A stretch of DNA of 64,000 bases from Micromonospora sediminimaris (GCA_900112325.1 FOLJ01000003.1:186001-250000); one strand, 5' to 3'. Positions 49,133 through 58,635 are shown, counted from the stretch's first letter. Numbers and translations are program-made. Notes: generated by a model not told the origin, from the letters alone.

Positions 49133-50413
49133 ATGCGAAGCACGGCACGGCGCGGTCTCGTGATCGCCACCACTCTCACCCTGTTGCTCACCTCCGCCGC
49201 GTGCGGCTCGGACGACGGTCCCGGCGCGGGAGCGCCGGTGCCCGGCGTCACCGACTCGGAGATCGTCGTCGGCACCCACATGCCGCTGACCGGTCCGGCA
49301 TCCGCCGGCTACTCGAAGATCGCCCCGGCGACGAAGGCGTACTTCGACTACGTCAACGCCAACGGCGGCGTGCACGGCCGCAAGATCACGTACAAGATCA
49401 TGGATGACGGGTACAACCCCGCCACCACCCAGCAGGTCGTCCGGCAGCTCGTCCTCCAGGACAAGGTCTTCGCCATCCTCAACGGCCTCGGCACGCCGAC
49501 CCACACCGGCGTGCTGGACTTCCTGCACACCAACCGGGTACCGGACCTCTTCGTCGCCTCCGGCAGCCGCAGCTGGGACCAGCCCGACCGCTATCCGAAC
49601 ACCTTCGGCTTCAACCCCGACTACACGGTCGAGGGCAAGATCCTGGCGAACCACGTGAAGACCACCCTGCCCGGTCGCAAGGTCTGCTTCCTCGGGCAGG
49701 ACGACGACTTCGGCCGGGACGCGCTGGCCGGCGTGGAGAAGGTGCTCGGCGCCGACGGCGTGACCGACCGCCAGACCTACGTCACAAGCAATACAAACGT
49801 CGCGCCGCAGATCGGTGCGTTCAAGGCCGCCGGTTGCGAGGTGGTCATCCTGGCCACCGTGCCGGGCTTCACCGCCCTGTCCGTCGGCACCGCCGCCCGG
49901 CTGGACTTCCGCCCGCAGTGGGTGGTGTCGAACGTGGGCGCCGACCACCCGACGCTGGCTCGGCAGCTCGGCGACGCCGCCGGGCTGCTGGAGGGCATGG
50001 TCGGTCTGAACTACCTGCCGATGCAGAACGACGCCGACGATCCGTGGATCCAGTTGTTCACCAAGGTCAACACGGAGCACAACGGCGGCGCGGAGTTCGA
50101 CGGCAACACCGTCTACGGGATGGCGGTGGGCTACCTGTTCGTGCAGGTGCTCCAGGCGGCCGGCAAGGACCTCACCCGGGAGTCGCTTGTCGAAGCCGTC
50201 CGCAAGGGTGGCTACCAGGGGCCCGGGGTGGCGCCGTTGCGGTTCTCCGCCACCGACCACTCCGGTTACGGCGGCGGCCGGCTGAGCCGGGTCGAAGGGG
50301 GAGAGCAGCGCTACTTCGGCCCGACGTACGAGACCGACGAGTCCGACGGGCCGGTCAACGAGTACACCACACCGCCGGTGCCGCCACCGGCCAACGGCGT
50401 GCCGAGCGCCTGA
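49133..50413 (+). CDS. livK: Branched-chain-type ABC importer binding lipoprotein (LivK-like)
   Basis: The 426-residue receptor has a lipoprotein signal ending S-A-A-C (Cys24) and the type I two-lobed fold of Leu/Ile/Val or amide/aromatic binders: I-V-V-G-T-H-M-P-L-T-G-P at the first strand and F-L-G-Q-D-D-D-F-G-R-D at the second lobe. ATG 49133 follows an AAAGGTCGG site; ATG 49115 is possible. The neighbouring acyl-CoA dehydrogenase genes suggest an organic acid or branched acyl compound rather than an amino acid as ligand, which is inference. Confidence 0.88.
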   Translation: MRSTARRGLVIATTLTLLLTSAACGSDDGPGAGAPVPGVTDSEIVVGTHMPLTGPASAGYSKIAPATKAYFDYVNANGGVHGRKITYKIMDDGYNPATTQQVVRQLVLQDKVFAILNGLGTPTHTGVLDFLHTNRVPDLFVASGSRSWDQPDRYPNTFGFNPDYTVEGKILANHVKTTLPGRKVCFLGQDDDFGRDALAGVEKVLGADGVTDRQTYVTSNTNVAPQIGAFKAAGCEVVILATVPGFTALSVGTAARLDFRPQWVVSNVGADHPTLARQLGDAAGLLEGMVGLNYLPMQNDADDPWIQLFTKVNTEHNGGAEFDGNTVYGMAVGYLFVQVLQAAGKDLTRESLVEAVRKGGYQGPGVAPLRFSATDHSGYGGGRLSRVEGGEQRYFGPTYETDESDGPVNEYTTPPVPPPANGVPSA

Positions 50414-50422
50414 TCCGCTCGC

Positions 50423-50465
50423 CCGGTGTGCACCGCCCGGCCCGATCCCGGTCGGTGCACACCGG
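50423..50465 (+). terminator. Terminator of the importer operon
   Basis: A perfect 13-bp stem (50423-50435 with 50453-50465) with a 17-base loop, just after the livK-like stop. Confidence 0.7.
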
Positions 50466-50606
50466 CGAGCCGAGCCGGCCCGTGCCGGCTTGCCGAGATC
50501 CGCAGCGGCTCCGGGTGCGATCGGTCCGGCTCCTCCGGGCAGGTCTCGGCAAGCGCCTAGACTCGGCTCGCACGAAGGCGACGCCAGGGTGAGGGGGACG
50601 GCGGGG

Positions 50607-51218
50607 ATGGTCAGTGCCGAGGCAGCCGGTCGGGTCGACGGGCGCACCGCCCGGGCCGAGCGCACCCGGGCGGCGATCGTCGAGGCGCATCTCGCGCTCA
50701 TCTCCGAGGGAGACCTGCGCCCGACCGGTGAGCGCATCGCCGAGCGGGCCGGCATCTCCCTGCGTACGCTCTGGACCAACTTCAAGGACATGGAGACCCT
50801 GTTCGAGGCCAGCGGGGCGGAGCTGCTTCGTCAGCAGGACGCCGCGTGGCGGCCGATCTCGCCCAGCTTGCCGCTGGCCAAGCGGGTCGACGCGTTCTGC
50901 CGGCAGCGGGCGAAACTGCTGCAACTGATCGCGCCGTCGGCTCGGGCGGCACAGATGCGCGAACCGGTCTCCGCGCAGCTGCGCCGCAACCGCCTCAAAC
51001 ACATCGCCCGGGTACGCGACGAGGTCGAGCAGTTGTTCGCCGACGAGCTGGACCGTACCGGGCCGGCCCGGGAGCAGGTGGTCAACGCCGTGGTGGCGGC
51101 GAGCACCTGGCCGGCGTGGTCGACCCTGCGCGACGGCCTCGGGTTGGGCGTGGACGCCGCCCGCGCGGTGATGGCCCGCACCGTCGGCGCGCTGCTCGCC
51201 GAGCCGGCCGACCGCTGA
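50607..51218 (+). CDS. TetR-family regulator next to the Liv-type importer
   Basis: The 203-residue repressor has a helix-turn-helix at about 20-65 (T-G-E-R-I-A-E-R-A-G-I-S-L-R-T-L-W-T-N-F) and a divergent helical ligand domain. AGGGGG lies eight bases before ATG 50607; GTG 50589 is an alternative. TAGACT (50558-50563) is a -10 candidate. It is the best candidate to bind the palindrome at 45523-45537 and control the importer and dehydrogenases. Confidence 0.85.
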   Translation: MVSAEAAGRVDGRTARAERTRAAIVEAHLALISEGDLRPTGERIAERAGISLRTLWTNFKDMETLFEASGAELLRQQDAAWRPISPSLPLAKRVDAFCRQRAKLLQLIAPSARAAQMREPVSAQLRRNRLKHIARVRDEVEQLFADELDRTGPAREQVVNAVVAASTWPAWSTLRDGLGLGVDAARAVMARTVGALLAEPADR

Positions 51219-51283
51219 CCCGGGTCGCCGCCACCCGACAATTCCCTCTTCTCAAGCGCCGACGCGTAGGCGAGACTCGATGC

Positions 51284-54073
51284 ATGGTTACTGCATCGAC
51301 GGTGCAAATAGCTGTGCTACGGGGCCGGCAGGCGGAGTGCCGGGAGATCCGGAGCCTGCTCGCCGCACCGGCCGGGAAGGCGCTGCTGCTGCACGGCGAA
51401 CCCGGGTCCGGGCGTAGCACCCTGCTCGCGTACGCCCACCGGCACGGCCGGGGGCGTCGGCTGCTCGCCGCCGCTGGCCTGCCCGACGAGGCGATGCTGC
51501 CCTACGCCGGATTGCAGCGGCTGCTCGATCCGGTGCTCGACGGCATCGGCGCGTTGCCCGAGCGGCAACGGGAGGTGCTGCGTCGGGCGGTGGCCGGTGA
51601 GGGCTGTCGCGACCAGGACCAGTTGGTGCTCTCCCACGCCGTGCTCGGGCTGCTCGCCGAGGCCGCCCACGACGGCCCGCTGCTGTGCACCATGGACGAC
51701 CTCGACGTCGGCGACGCCCCGACGGCGCGGTTGCTGACCCTGGTGGCCCGACGACTGCCGCAGCTGCCCGTCGTCCTGCTGCTCACCGCCGGCAGCGACC
51801 GCGGAGCGGACGCGATACCCGGCCGTCGGCTGCTGCCGCTCGACGAGCCGGACAGCCACGCCCTGCTGGCCGCGCGCCGCCCGGGGCCGCCACCACCCGG
51901 CCCGGTGCTGGCCGGGCTGAGCGCCCTCGCCGCCGGCAACCCGCGGGCCCTGGTCGACCTCGCGGACTCGCTGACGCACGGCCAGTGGCGCGGCGTGGAA
52001 CCGCTGCCCACGACCCCGCCGGCCGACGGCGGCCTGGGCCGGGCCTACCGTGGCCTGCTCTCCCGTCTGCCCGGGGAGACGCGGCGCGCGCTGCTGCTGG
52101 CCGCGCTCGCCGCGACCGCCCCGGCCGCTCCCGACCTGGCCGACCATACGGACGTCGCGGATCCGGTGACGCTGAGCCGGGCGCTGCGAGCGGCCGGCGA
52201 CAGTCTCGCGGCGCTCGCACCGGCCGAGGCCGCCGGCCTGATCCGATTCACCGCACCGGGCGGTGTCGCCTTTCCCCGCTCGCTGGCCCGGGCCATGGTC
52301 GAGGCCACCGCCTCCGTGACCGCGCGCCGCGACGCCCATCTACTGCTCGCCGCCGCGCTCGACGGCACCGGGGCCCGGTTGCGTCGGGCCCTGCACCTGG
52401 CGGCGGCGACCGACGGACCGGCACCGGCGTTGGCCACGGAACTGGCGGACGCGGTGGACGACCGTGCGGACCGCTCCACCGCGGCGACCGCGCTGGCCCG
52501 GGCCGCCGAACTCAGCGACGATCCGGTGCTCGCCGCCAGCCGGCAGGTCACCGCCGCCCGCTACGCCTGGCAGGCGGGGGATCCCGGTCGCGCCCGCGCG
52601 TTGCTGCATCGCGTCGCGGACGTGCCGGTCACTTCTCCCACCGGCGGTCTCGCCGAGCTGCTGCGGGGCGAGATGCGACTGCGCTGCGGCTCGGCGCCGG
52701 CCGCGTTGCCGAACCTGCTGGCCGCCGCCGGCGCACTGGCCGAGATGGACCGTGAGTCGGCACTGGTCGCGCTGGTCCGCGCCGGTGAGGCGGTCTGCTT
52801 CTGCGGCGACCAGTACCGCTACGCCGAGGTGGCCCGCCGGATGGCGGCACTCCGTCGCGACGGGGATCCACCGTGGGCGGACCTGCTGACCACCCTGGTC
52901 GCCGGGGTGGCCGCCACGCTGCGCGGTGACCACGCCCACGGCGGCCCGCTGCTGCGTCGGGCGGTGGTGTTCGGCGACCGGTTGACAAGTGCGGCAGCGA
53001 CCCCGACCGCGTTGACCGGCGCGGCCGTGGCCGGTCTGCTGGTCGCGGTGGACGCGGCGGCGTACCGGCTCGCCGACCGCGCCGTCGAGTTGGCGGCCGA
53101 CCGGGGCGAGGTGTCCCTGTTGCCCCGGGCGCTCGAACTACGCGCGATGAGCGAGTACTGGCTGGGTCGCCACGAGGCCGCGACGCAGAGCTGCCGGGAA
53201 GGGCTGCGGGTGGCGCGGGCCGCCGGCCAGCGCAGCAGCGCCGGCGTGCATCTCGGCCTGCTCGCCGTGCTCGCGGCCGTGCGGTCCGACCACGACGCCA
53301 GTCTCGGCCACGTCGCCGAGCTGGGCGACGTCGCCGTACCGGGTAGCCGCCCGCATGCCCTCGCCGAGTGGGCCCTCGCGTTGCTGGACCTGGTCGACGC
53401 CAGGTACGCCGACGCGGCAGACCGCCTGGCCGCGTTGGCCCGGCCCGGTACCGGACGCGGCCAGGTCCTCGTCCAGGTGATGGCGACGCCCCACCTCGTG
53501 GAGGCCGCCGCGCACGATGGTCGGCACGCCCGGGCCCGGGCCGCGCTCGCCGTCTTCGACCGCTGGGCCGGCAGCACCGCCAGCCCGCTGCGCCGGGCGT
53601 TGTCGGCCCGCTGCCACGCGCTGCTGGCCCCGCGCGGTAGCGCCGAGGCCGAGCGGTACTTCCGGGCCGCGCTGTCCCTGCACCCGTGCGACGCCGCCAC
53701 CTTCGAACGGGCGCGCACCGAGTTGCTCTTCGGTCGCGAACTGCGCCACGCCCGCCGCCCCCGCGAGGCTCGCGGTCACCTGCACCGGGCCCGGCAGACC
53801 TTCATCCTGCTCGGCGCCGAGGCGTGGGCACGGCAGTCCACCGTGGAGCTGCGCGCGGCGGGGGAGTCCGTCGGTACGCCGGACCCGGACGCCGTGCGGC
53901 TGCTCACCGGTCAGCAGCTGCGCGTCGCCCACCTGGTCGCCTCCGGTGCCACCAACCAGGAGGTGGCCAGGCAGATGTTCCTGTCCACCCGGACCGTCGA
54001 CCATCACCTGCGCAACATCTACCACCGGCTCGGCATCCGCTCCCGCACCGAGCTGGTCCGCGCGTTGGGCTGA
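51284..54073 (+). CDS. Large LuxR-family ATPase regulator (LAL-type)
   Basis: The 929-residue regulator has an N-terminal AAA-like ATPase domain with Walker A G-E-P-G-S-G-R-S-T (about 38-46) and an acidic Walker B-like T-M-D-D-L-D. A long alanine-rich helical region with TPR-like repeats follows (about 300-860), then a C-terminal LuxR helix-turn-helix (about 870-929; N-Q-E-V-A-R-Q-M-F-L-S-T-R-T-V-D-H-H-L). Such regulators activate catabolic or secondary-metabolite genes after binding a small inducer. ATG 51284 has no clear ribosome site; in-frame GTGs at 51302 and 51314 are alternatives. It lies between two importer operons and could control either. Confidence 0.82.
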   Translation: MVTASTVQIAVLRGRQAECREIRSLLAAPAGKALLLHGEPGSGRSTLLAYAHRHGRGRRLLAAAGLPDEAMLPYAGLQRLLDPVLDGIGALPERQREVLRRAVAGEGCRDQDQLVLSHAVLGLLAEAAHDGPLLCTMDDLDVGDAPTARLLTLVARRLPQLPVVLLLTAGSDRGADAIPGRRLLPLDEPDSHALLAARRPGPPPPGPVLAGLSALAAGNPRALVDLADSLTHGQWRGVEPLPTTPPADGGLGRAYRGLLSRLPGETRRALLLAALAATAPAAPDLADHTDVADPVTLSRALRAAGDSLAALAPAEAAGLIRFTAPGGVAFPRSLARAMVEATASVTARRDAHLLLAAALDGTGARLRRALHLAAATDGPAPALATELADAVDDRADRSTAATALARAAELSDDPVLAASRQVTAARYAWQAGDPGRARALLHRVADVPVTSPTGGLAELLRGEMRLRCGSAPAALPNLLAAAGALAEMDRESALVALVRAGEAVCFCGDQYRYAEVARRMAALRRDGDPPWADLLTTLVAGVAATLRGDHAHGGPLLRRAVVFGDRLTSAAATPTALTGAAVAGLLVAVDAAAYRLADRAVELAADRGEVSLLPRALELRAMSEYWLGRHEAATQSCREGLRVARAAGQRSSAGVHLGLLAVLAAVRSDHDASLGHVAELGDVAVPGSRPHALAEWALALLDLVDARYADAADRLAALARPGTGRGQVLVQVMATPHLVEAAAHDGRHARARAALAVFDRWAGSTASPLRRALSARCHALLAPRGSAEAERYFRAALSLHPCDAATFERARTELLFGRELRHARRPREARGHLHRARQTFILLGAEAWARQSTVELRAAGESVGTPDPDAVRLLTGQQLRVAHLVASGATNQEVARQMFLSTRTVDHHLRNIYHRLGIRSRTELVRALG
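51290..51309 (+). promoter_or_regulatory. TGCATC-N4-GTGCAAA motif at the start of the LuxR gene
   Basis: CTGCATCGACGGTGCAAATA closely matches the sequence at 43170-43190 before the dehydrogenase operon. It lies within the first codons of the predicted gene, so it may act downstream of the transcription start, or the true start may be later. Confidence 0.35.
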
Positions 54074-54102
54074 CGTGGCCAAACCGATATTCAACTGATC
54101 CA

Positions 54103-54150
54103 TGACGGGCGTCAGAATTTCTTGACATTTGAGGGTCGGTGGCCCACGAT
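54103..54150 (+). promoter_or_regulatory. Promoter of the NMT1/Ssu-type importer operon
   Basis: TTGACA (54122-54127), a 17-bp spacer and CACGAT (54145-54150). TGACG-GG-CGTCA (54103-54114) just upstream is a small palindrome that could bind an activator. Confidence 0.55.
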
Positions 54151-54257
54151 GGCCAACACGGCCGGGTGATCTCACTCACATCCAGCCCGCCGCAGGTCCC
54201 AAGGCACCTGTCGGTGTTGACGCGCCCACCACTCCCGCCCCAGGAAGGGCCTTGTCG

Positions 54258-55229
54258 ATGAAGAAGCTATTCACGGTCGGGCTGATCGCCAGCGTCGCGA
54301 TCGCGCTCGCTGGATGTACGGACTCCGATGCCACCCCCTCGGGAGAGAATAGCGGCGAACTTCGCCAAGTTCGTGTCGCGGCCCTGCCGATCACCGAGAC
54401 CGCCGCGTTGTGGGGTGGCATGAAGGCCGGCATCTTCGAAAAGCACGGGCTGTCGATCGAGGTGCTGCCCGCGCAGGGCGGCGCACAGGCCATCCCCGCG
54501 CTCATCAACGGCGACATCGACTTCGCCATCGGTCAGCCGTTCGGTCCGTTCCGGGCCGACCTGCAGGATCTCGGTGTCGTGATCATCGGCAACTACGCGT
54601 CGTCCTACGCCGAGGGCGACGACATCAACGCCGTGGTGGCCTCGGCCAAGTCGGGCATCACCAGGCCGGCGGAGCTCGCGGGCAAGCGGGTGGCGGTCAA
54701 CAGCCTGGGCGCGGCCGGCGACGTGACGATCATGGCCGCGGTGGAGAAGGACGGCGGTGACCCCTCGACCATCAAGTTCGTCGAGGTCGCCTTCCCCGAC
54801 GTCCCGGCGCAGCTCGAGGCCGACAACATCGACGCCGCCTGGGTGCCGGAACCCTTCGTCACCCAGCTGCGCAACCGTGGCGACACCTTCGTCGTCGCGC
54901 CGTACCAGGCGGTCGCCCCCGGGCTCGCGACGCTCACCGCCATCACGACGAAGGAGCAGCTGGACTCCGAGGCCGAGCTGGTCGCCGACTTCACCGCGGC
55001 GATGAAGGAGACCCTCGCCTGGGCGCAGGACTCCGCCAACGAGGCGGCCGTCCGCCAGGCGATCAAGGACAACCTGGAGCTTCCGGAGGCGGTCGCGGAC
55101 TCGGTGAAGCTGCCGGAGTTCGGTTGGGAGCTGGACCGGGCGAGCCTGGAGTCGCTGGCCACGCTCGCCGGCAAGTACAAGGTGCTCGATCAGCAGCCGA
55201 ACTTCGATCGCCTCATCCAACAGCAGTAG
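54258..55229 (+). CDS. NMT1/SsuA-type substrate-binding lipoprotein
   Basis: The 323-residue receptor has a lipoprotein signal ending A-L-A-G-C (Cys20) and the type II binding-protein fold used for sulfonates, nitrate, taurine, thiamine precursors and aromatic acids. Signs are A-A-L-W-G-G-M-K-A-G-I-F-E-K-H-G-L near the start, G-D-I-D-F-A-I-G, and E-A-D-N-I-D-A-A-W-V-P-E-P-F. ATG 54258 follows AGGAAGGG. Genes downstream encode two permeases, an ATPase and a PaaX-like regulator, and CoA-metabolic genes lie beyond, so an aromatic or other organic acid is a reasonable ligand. Confidence 0.85.
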   Translation: MKKLFTVGLIASVAIALAGCTDSDATPSGENSGELRQVRVAALPITETAALWGGMKAGIFEKHGLSIEVLPAQGGAQAIPALINGDIDFAIGQPFGPFRADLQDLGVVIIGNYASSYAEGDDINAVVASAKSGITRPAELAGKRVAVNSLGAAGDVTIMAAVEKDGGDPSTIKFVEVAFPDVPAQLEADNIDAAWVPEPFVTQLRNRGDTFVVAPYQAVAPGLATLTAITTKEQLDSEAELVADFTAAMKETLAWAQDSANEAAVRQAIKDNLELPEAVADSVKLPEFGWELDRASLESLATLAGKYKVLDQQPNFDRLIQQQ

Positions 55230-55295
55230 CCGGCGCGGTCCCGCCCTTCCCGGTGACCGGCCGGGAAGGGCGTCGCCGCCGACCACGGGAGCAAC

Positions 55296-56096
55296 ATGCA
55301 CGTCTTGTCCCTCCGACGTCCCCGTTCGCTGCGCAAGGTGATGCTGGGCGTTGTCGGGCTGACCGGGTTCCTCGTCGTCTGGCAACTCGTCCCGACCCTG
55401 GGCCTGATCAACTCGCAGTACCTGCCGTACGTCACGGACGTGTTCGCCCGGCTCGCCGAGGAGTTCCGTGACCTCGCCTTCTGGCGTCGGCTCGGGTACA
55501 CCATGACCTCCTGGGCGATCGGGCTGGCCGTGGCCACCGCCGCCGCCGTCGTCCTCGGTACGATCGTCGGCCTGGTGCCCTTCCTGCGCCGCGCCACCCA
55601 CACGGTGGTGGAGTTCCTGCGGCCCATCCCGTCGGTGGCGCTCATCCCGCTCGCCGTGCTGTTGTTCGGCATCCAGATGCAGGCCGCCCTGCTCATCATC
55701 ATCTACGCGTCGTTCTGGCAGGTCTTCGTCCAAGTGATCTACGGCGTCGCCGACGTCGACGCGGTCGCCCGGGACACCGCCCGCAGCTTCGGACTCACCC
55801 GCCGCGAGCGGCTGTCGTACCTGGTGCTGCCGACCGCCCTGCCGTACCTCATGACGGGCGTCAGGCTGGCCGCGGCGGTCGCCCTCATCCTCGCCATCAC
55901 CGCCGAGATGGTGATCGGCAATCCCGGTCTGGGGCGAATGATCGAGCTGTCCCGGTCCGCCGGTGACGCGGTCGGCCTGTACGCCTTCGTGGTGGTCACC
56001 GGTCTGCTCGGGCTCGTGGTGAATCTCGTCTTCCGGTTCATCGAGCGGCGCTCGTTGTCGTGGCACCAGTCCGTACGCGGTGAGGAGGTCCTGTGA
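55296..56096 (+). CDS. SsuC/TauC-type ABC permease 1
   Basis: This 266-residue protein has six membrane segments and the cytoplasmic coupling motif (D-T-A-R-S-F-G-L-T-R-R-E-R-L-S-Y, then L-P-T-A-L-P-Y) of the nitrate/sulfonate/taurine group. It should form a heterodimer with the next permease. GGGAGC lies just before the ATG. The stop overlaps the next GTG start by GTGA. Confidence 0.88.
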   Translation: MHVLSLRRPRSLRKVMLGVVGLTGFLVVWQLVPTLGLINSQYLPYVTDVFARLAEEFRDLAFWRRLGYTMTSWAIGLAVATAAAVVLGTIVGLVPFLRRATHTVVEFLRPIPSVALIPLAVLLFGIQMQAALLIIIYASFWQVFVQVIYGVADVDAVARDTARSFGLTRRERLSYLVLPTALPYLMTGVRLAAAVALILAITAEMVIGNPGLGRMIELSRSAGDAVGLYAFVVVTGLLGLVVNLVFRFIERRSLSWHQSVRGEEVL

Positions 56097-56917
56097 CCGC
56101 GCACACCGTCCGCATCGCCCAGCGCTCGCGTGGGCGCGGCCTCGGGCGCCGGGTCGCCGCGGGTTTCCTCTACCCGCTCGGCCTGCCCTTCCTGCTGCTG
56201 GTGATCTGGGGAGTGGCGTCGACCTCGTCGACCAACCGGTTCTTCCCCGGCCCCCTCACCATCTTCGAAGCCTTCCGGGAGACCTGGATCGGCCCCGCGT
56301 TCGTCGACGACGTGCTGCCGAGCCTCTACCGGCTCGCCCTCGGGATCGCGGCCTCGATCGTGATCGGCATCGCCGCCGGCACACTCATCGGGCTGTTTCA
56401 ATGGCTACGGGAACTGCTCGAACCGCTGCTGGAGTTCTTCCGGGCCATCCCGCCGCCGGTGCTGATCCCGGTCGTGATGCTGCTGCTCGGCATCACCGAC
56501 ACGATGAAGGTGGTCGTGATCGTCTCCGGCGCGGTCTGGCCCATCCTGCTCAACACGATCGACGGTGTCCGGGCCACCGACAGCGTGATGTCCGAGACCG
56601 CCGACTCGTTCCAGATCACCTGGTGGGAGCGGCTCCGGTTCCTCGTGCTCCCGGCCGCCAGCCCGCGGATCATGACCGGCGTCCGGCAGGGGCTCTCGGT
56701 CGCGCTGATCCTGATGGTCATCTCGGAGATGTTCGCCTCGTCCGCCGGACTGGGCTATCGGATCGCCTACTTCCAACGCAACTACCTCATCGCCGAGATG
56801 TGGAGCGGCATTCTCCTGCTCGGCCTCGTCGGCGTGCTCCTCGCCGCGACCTTCGGTGTCGTCGAGCGACGGGTGCTGCGCTGGTACCACGGAATCAGGG
56901 AGGTCAACCGTGCCTGA
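56093..56917 (+). CDS. SsuC/TauC-type ABC permease 2
   Basis: The second permease (274 residues) is homologous to the first, with R-A-I-P-P-P-V-L-I-P-V, T-A-D-S-F-Q-I-T-W-W-E-R-L-R-F and L-P-A-A-S-P-R. Two different permease genes in one operon are less common than a single SsuC. Translation is coupled at both ends: GTGA with permease 1 and an 8-bp overlap with the ATPase gene. Confidence 0.88.
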   Translation: MTAHTVRIAQRSRGRGLGRRVAAGFLYPLGLPFLLLVIWGVASTSSTNRFFPGPLTIFEAFRETWIGPAFVDDVLPSLYRLALGIAASIVIGIAAGTLIGLFQWLRELLEPLLEFFRAIPPPVLIPVVMLLLGITDTMKVVVIVSGAVWPILLNTIDGVRATDSVMSETADSFQITWWERLRFLVLPAASPRIMTGVRQGLSVALILMVISEMFASSAGLGYRIAYFQRNYLIAEMWSGILLLGLVGVLLAATFGVVERRVLRWYHGIREVNRA

Positions 56918-57710
56918 CCGGAGCACCCTGCTGCGGGTGGAGCACCTGCGCAAGGTCTACGAGTCCACGAACGGCGATGTCGAGGCGATCGGGGACATCA
57001 GCTTCACCATGCGCTCCGGTGAGCTGGTCTGCATCGTCGGGCCGTCGGGCTGCGGCAAGACGACCCTGTTGAAATGTCTCGCCGGCCTGCTCCGGCCCAC
57101 CAGCGGCCTGGTCGAGATGGACGGAGAGCCGGTGACCGGCCCGAGCCCGGCGATGGCAGTCGTCTTCCAGGAGTACGGTCGCAGCCTCTACCCGTGGTTG
57201 ACCGTCCGGGGCAACGTCGAGCTGCCGCTGCGGCACAAGCGGCTGTCCCGCCAGGAACGCGACAAGCTCGTCAGCGACGCCATCGAGGCGGTCGGGCTGG
57301 CGCACGCGGCACGCAGCCACCCGTGGCAGCTTTCGGGCGGCATGCAGCAGCGGGTGGCGATCGCTCGGGCCATCGCGTACCAGCCCGAGGTGCTGATCAT
57401 GGACGAGCCGTTCGCTGCGGTCGACGCCCAGACCCGCGCGGACCTGGAGGATCTCGTCCGCGAGCTGCACGCCAATCGCAAGATATCGGTTCTCTTCGTC
57501 ACCCATGACATCGACGAGTCGGTTTACCTGGGGGAGCGGGTGCTGGTGTTGTCCGCGTCGCCGACCTGGGTACAGGAGGACCTGACGGTCGACCTGCCGC
57601 CGCAGCGCGACCAGATCAGCACCCGGGCGCTACCGCGCTTCACCGAGCTGCGTACGCATGTCTACGACCAGATCCAGCGTGCGAAGCGCGGGCAGACCGT
57701 CGCCCCGTGA
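56910..57710 (+). CDS. SsuB/TauB-type ABC ATPase
   Basis: The 266-residue ATPase has Walker A G-P-S-G-C-G-K-T-T, signature L-S-G-G-M-Q-Q-R and Walker B L-I-M-D-E-P-F-A-A-V-D-A-Q-T-R, the typical order for nitrate/taurine/sulfonate importers. GTG 56910 has AGGGAGG upstream and overlaps the permease stop by 8 bp. A PaaX-like gene follows after 37 bp. Confidence 0.9.
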   Translation: MPDRSTLLRVEHLRKVYESTNGDVEAIGDISFTMRSGELVCIVGPSGCGKTTLLKCLAGLLRPTSGLVEMDGEPVTGPSPAMAVVFQEYGRSLYPWLTVRGNVELPLRHKRLSRQERDKLVSDAIEAVGLAHAARSHPWQLSGGMQQRVAIARAIAYQPEVLIMDEPFAAVDAQTRADLEDLVRELHANRKISVLFVTHDIDESVYLGERVLVLSASPTWVQEDLTVDLPPQRDQISTRALPRFTELRTHVYDQIQRAKRGQTVAP

Positions 57711-57747
57711 CCGTGCCGCGGGGTGGATTCGCTCGAGAGGGAGAGCT

Positions 57748-58635
57748 GTGCGCAGTCGTCAGCCGAAGCAGCTGCTGCTCGCGTTCTTCGGCGAGCACGT
57801 CGTCGACGATGCGGTTGGCCCGATTCGCGCCAGCGTCCTGATCGGGGTGCTCGAAGGCGCCGGCGTCGCCGCACCGGCGACGCGGGCGACCCTCGACCGG
57901 CTGGTGCAGACCGGCATGCTGGACCGGAGCAAGAGCGGCCGGGAGATCCTCTTCTCGCTTACCGAGCACGGCGTGGCGGTGCTGCGGGAGGCCACCGCAC
58001 GCGTCCGTGGCCCGCGCCCGTTCGAGCCGCAGGGCACCGGCTGGACCCTCGTCACGTTCACGATCCCCGAGGGACAGCGGACCCTGCGCCACCGGTTGCG
58101 TTCCACCCTGACCTGGGAGGGGTTCGCGCCGCTGCGCGACGGGCTCTGGCTGGCGCCCGGTGAGGTCGACCTCGCCGGGTCGCTGGAGCCGTTGTGTCAG
58201 GACCTTCCCCCCAAGACGGTCGTCGCCTTCCACGCCCGGGAACTCGCCGGATTTCCGATCGCCGACAGTGTCCGCGCGGCATGGGACATCGAGGCGATCC
58301 GGCGGGAACACCTGGCGTTCATCGAGGTGTGGGGCGATCCGGGCGCCGCGACCCAGGCGGCGAGCGCGCTGACCGTACGCACCATGCTGGTGGCCGACTG
58401 GCTCGCGTTGCTGCGCGCGGACCCGAGGTTGCCCCGCGAGTTCATGGACGCGCAGTGGCCGGCCGAGCGGTCGACGCAGGTCTACCGGCGGATGCACCAG
58501 CGGCTGGCTGCGGCCTCCGCCGAGGAGTTCGCCGCCCTCGTCAGCGGTGGCACCGGTGCGGTGGCCAGGAACGTCGCTGGTGCTGCGGCGAGGTCGGTCG
58601 GCGATCCGGTCCGGCGTAGCCGGACCCCGCACTAG
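57748..58635 (+). CDS. PaaX-family transcriptional regulator
   Basis: The 295-residue protein matches PaaX: an N-terminal winged helix with L-L-A-F-F-G-E-H-V and a central region starting W-T-L-V-T-F-T-I-P-E followed by R-H-R-L-R-S-T-L, then the C-terminal effector part. PaaX of E. coli represses phenylacetate genes and is released by phenylacetyl-CoA, so an aryl- or acyl-CoA is the likely effector here. GTG 57748 follows GGGAGA. It closes the importer operon and its stop codon overlaps that of the convergent CoA-ligase gene. Confidence 0.82.
   Translation: MRSRQPKQLLLAFFGEHVVDDAVGPIRASVLIGVLEGAGVAAPATRATLDRLVQTGMLDRSKSGREILFSLTEHGVAVLREATARVRGPRPFEPQGTGWTLVTFTIPEGQRTLRHRLRSTLTWEGFAPLRDGLWLAPGEVDLAGSLEPLCQDLPPKTVVAFHARELAGFPIADSVRAAWDIEAIRREHLAFIEVWGDPGAATQAASALTVRTMLVADWLALLRADPRLPREFMDAQWPAERSTQVYRRMHQRLAAASAEEFAALVSGGTGAVARNVAGAAARSVGDPVRRSRTPH

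Noticed and set aside
42202..50413. Cutinase, dehydrogenases and Liv-type importer as a single operon
   Set aside because: Two hairpins at 43097-43165 and separate promoters at 43166 and 45501 divide the region.
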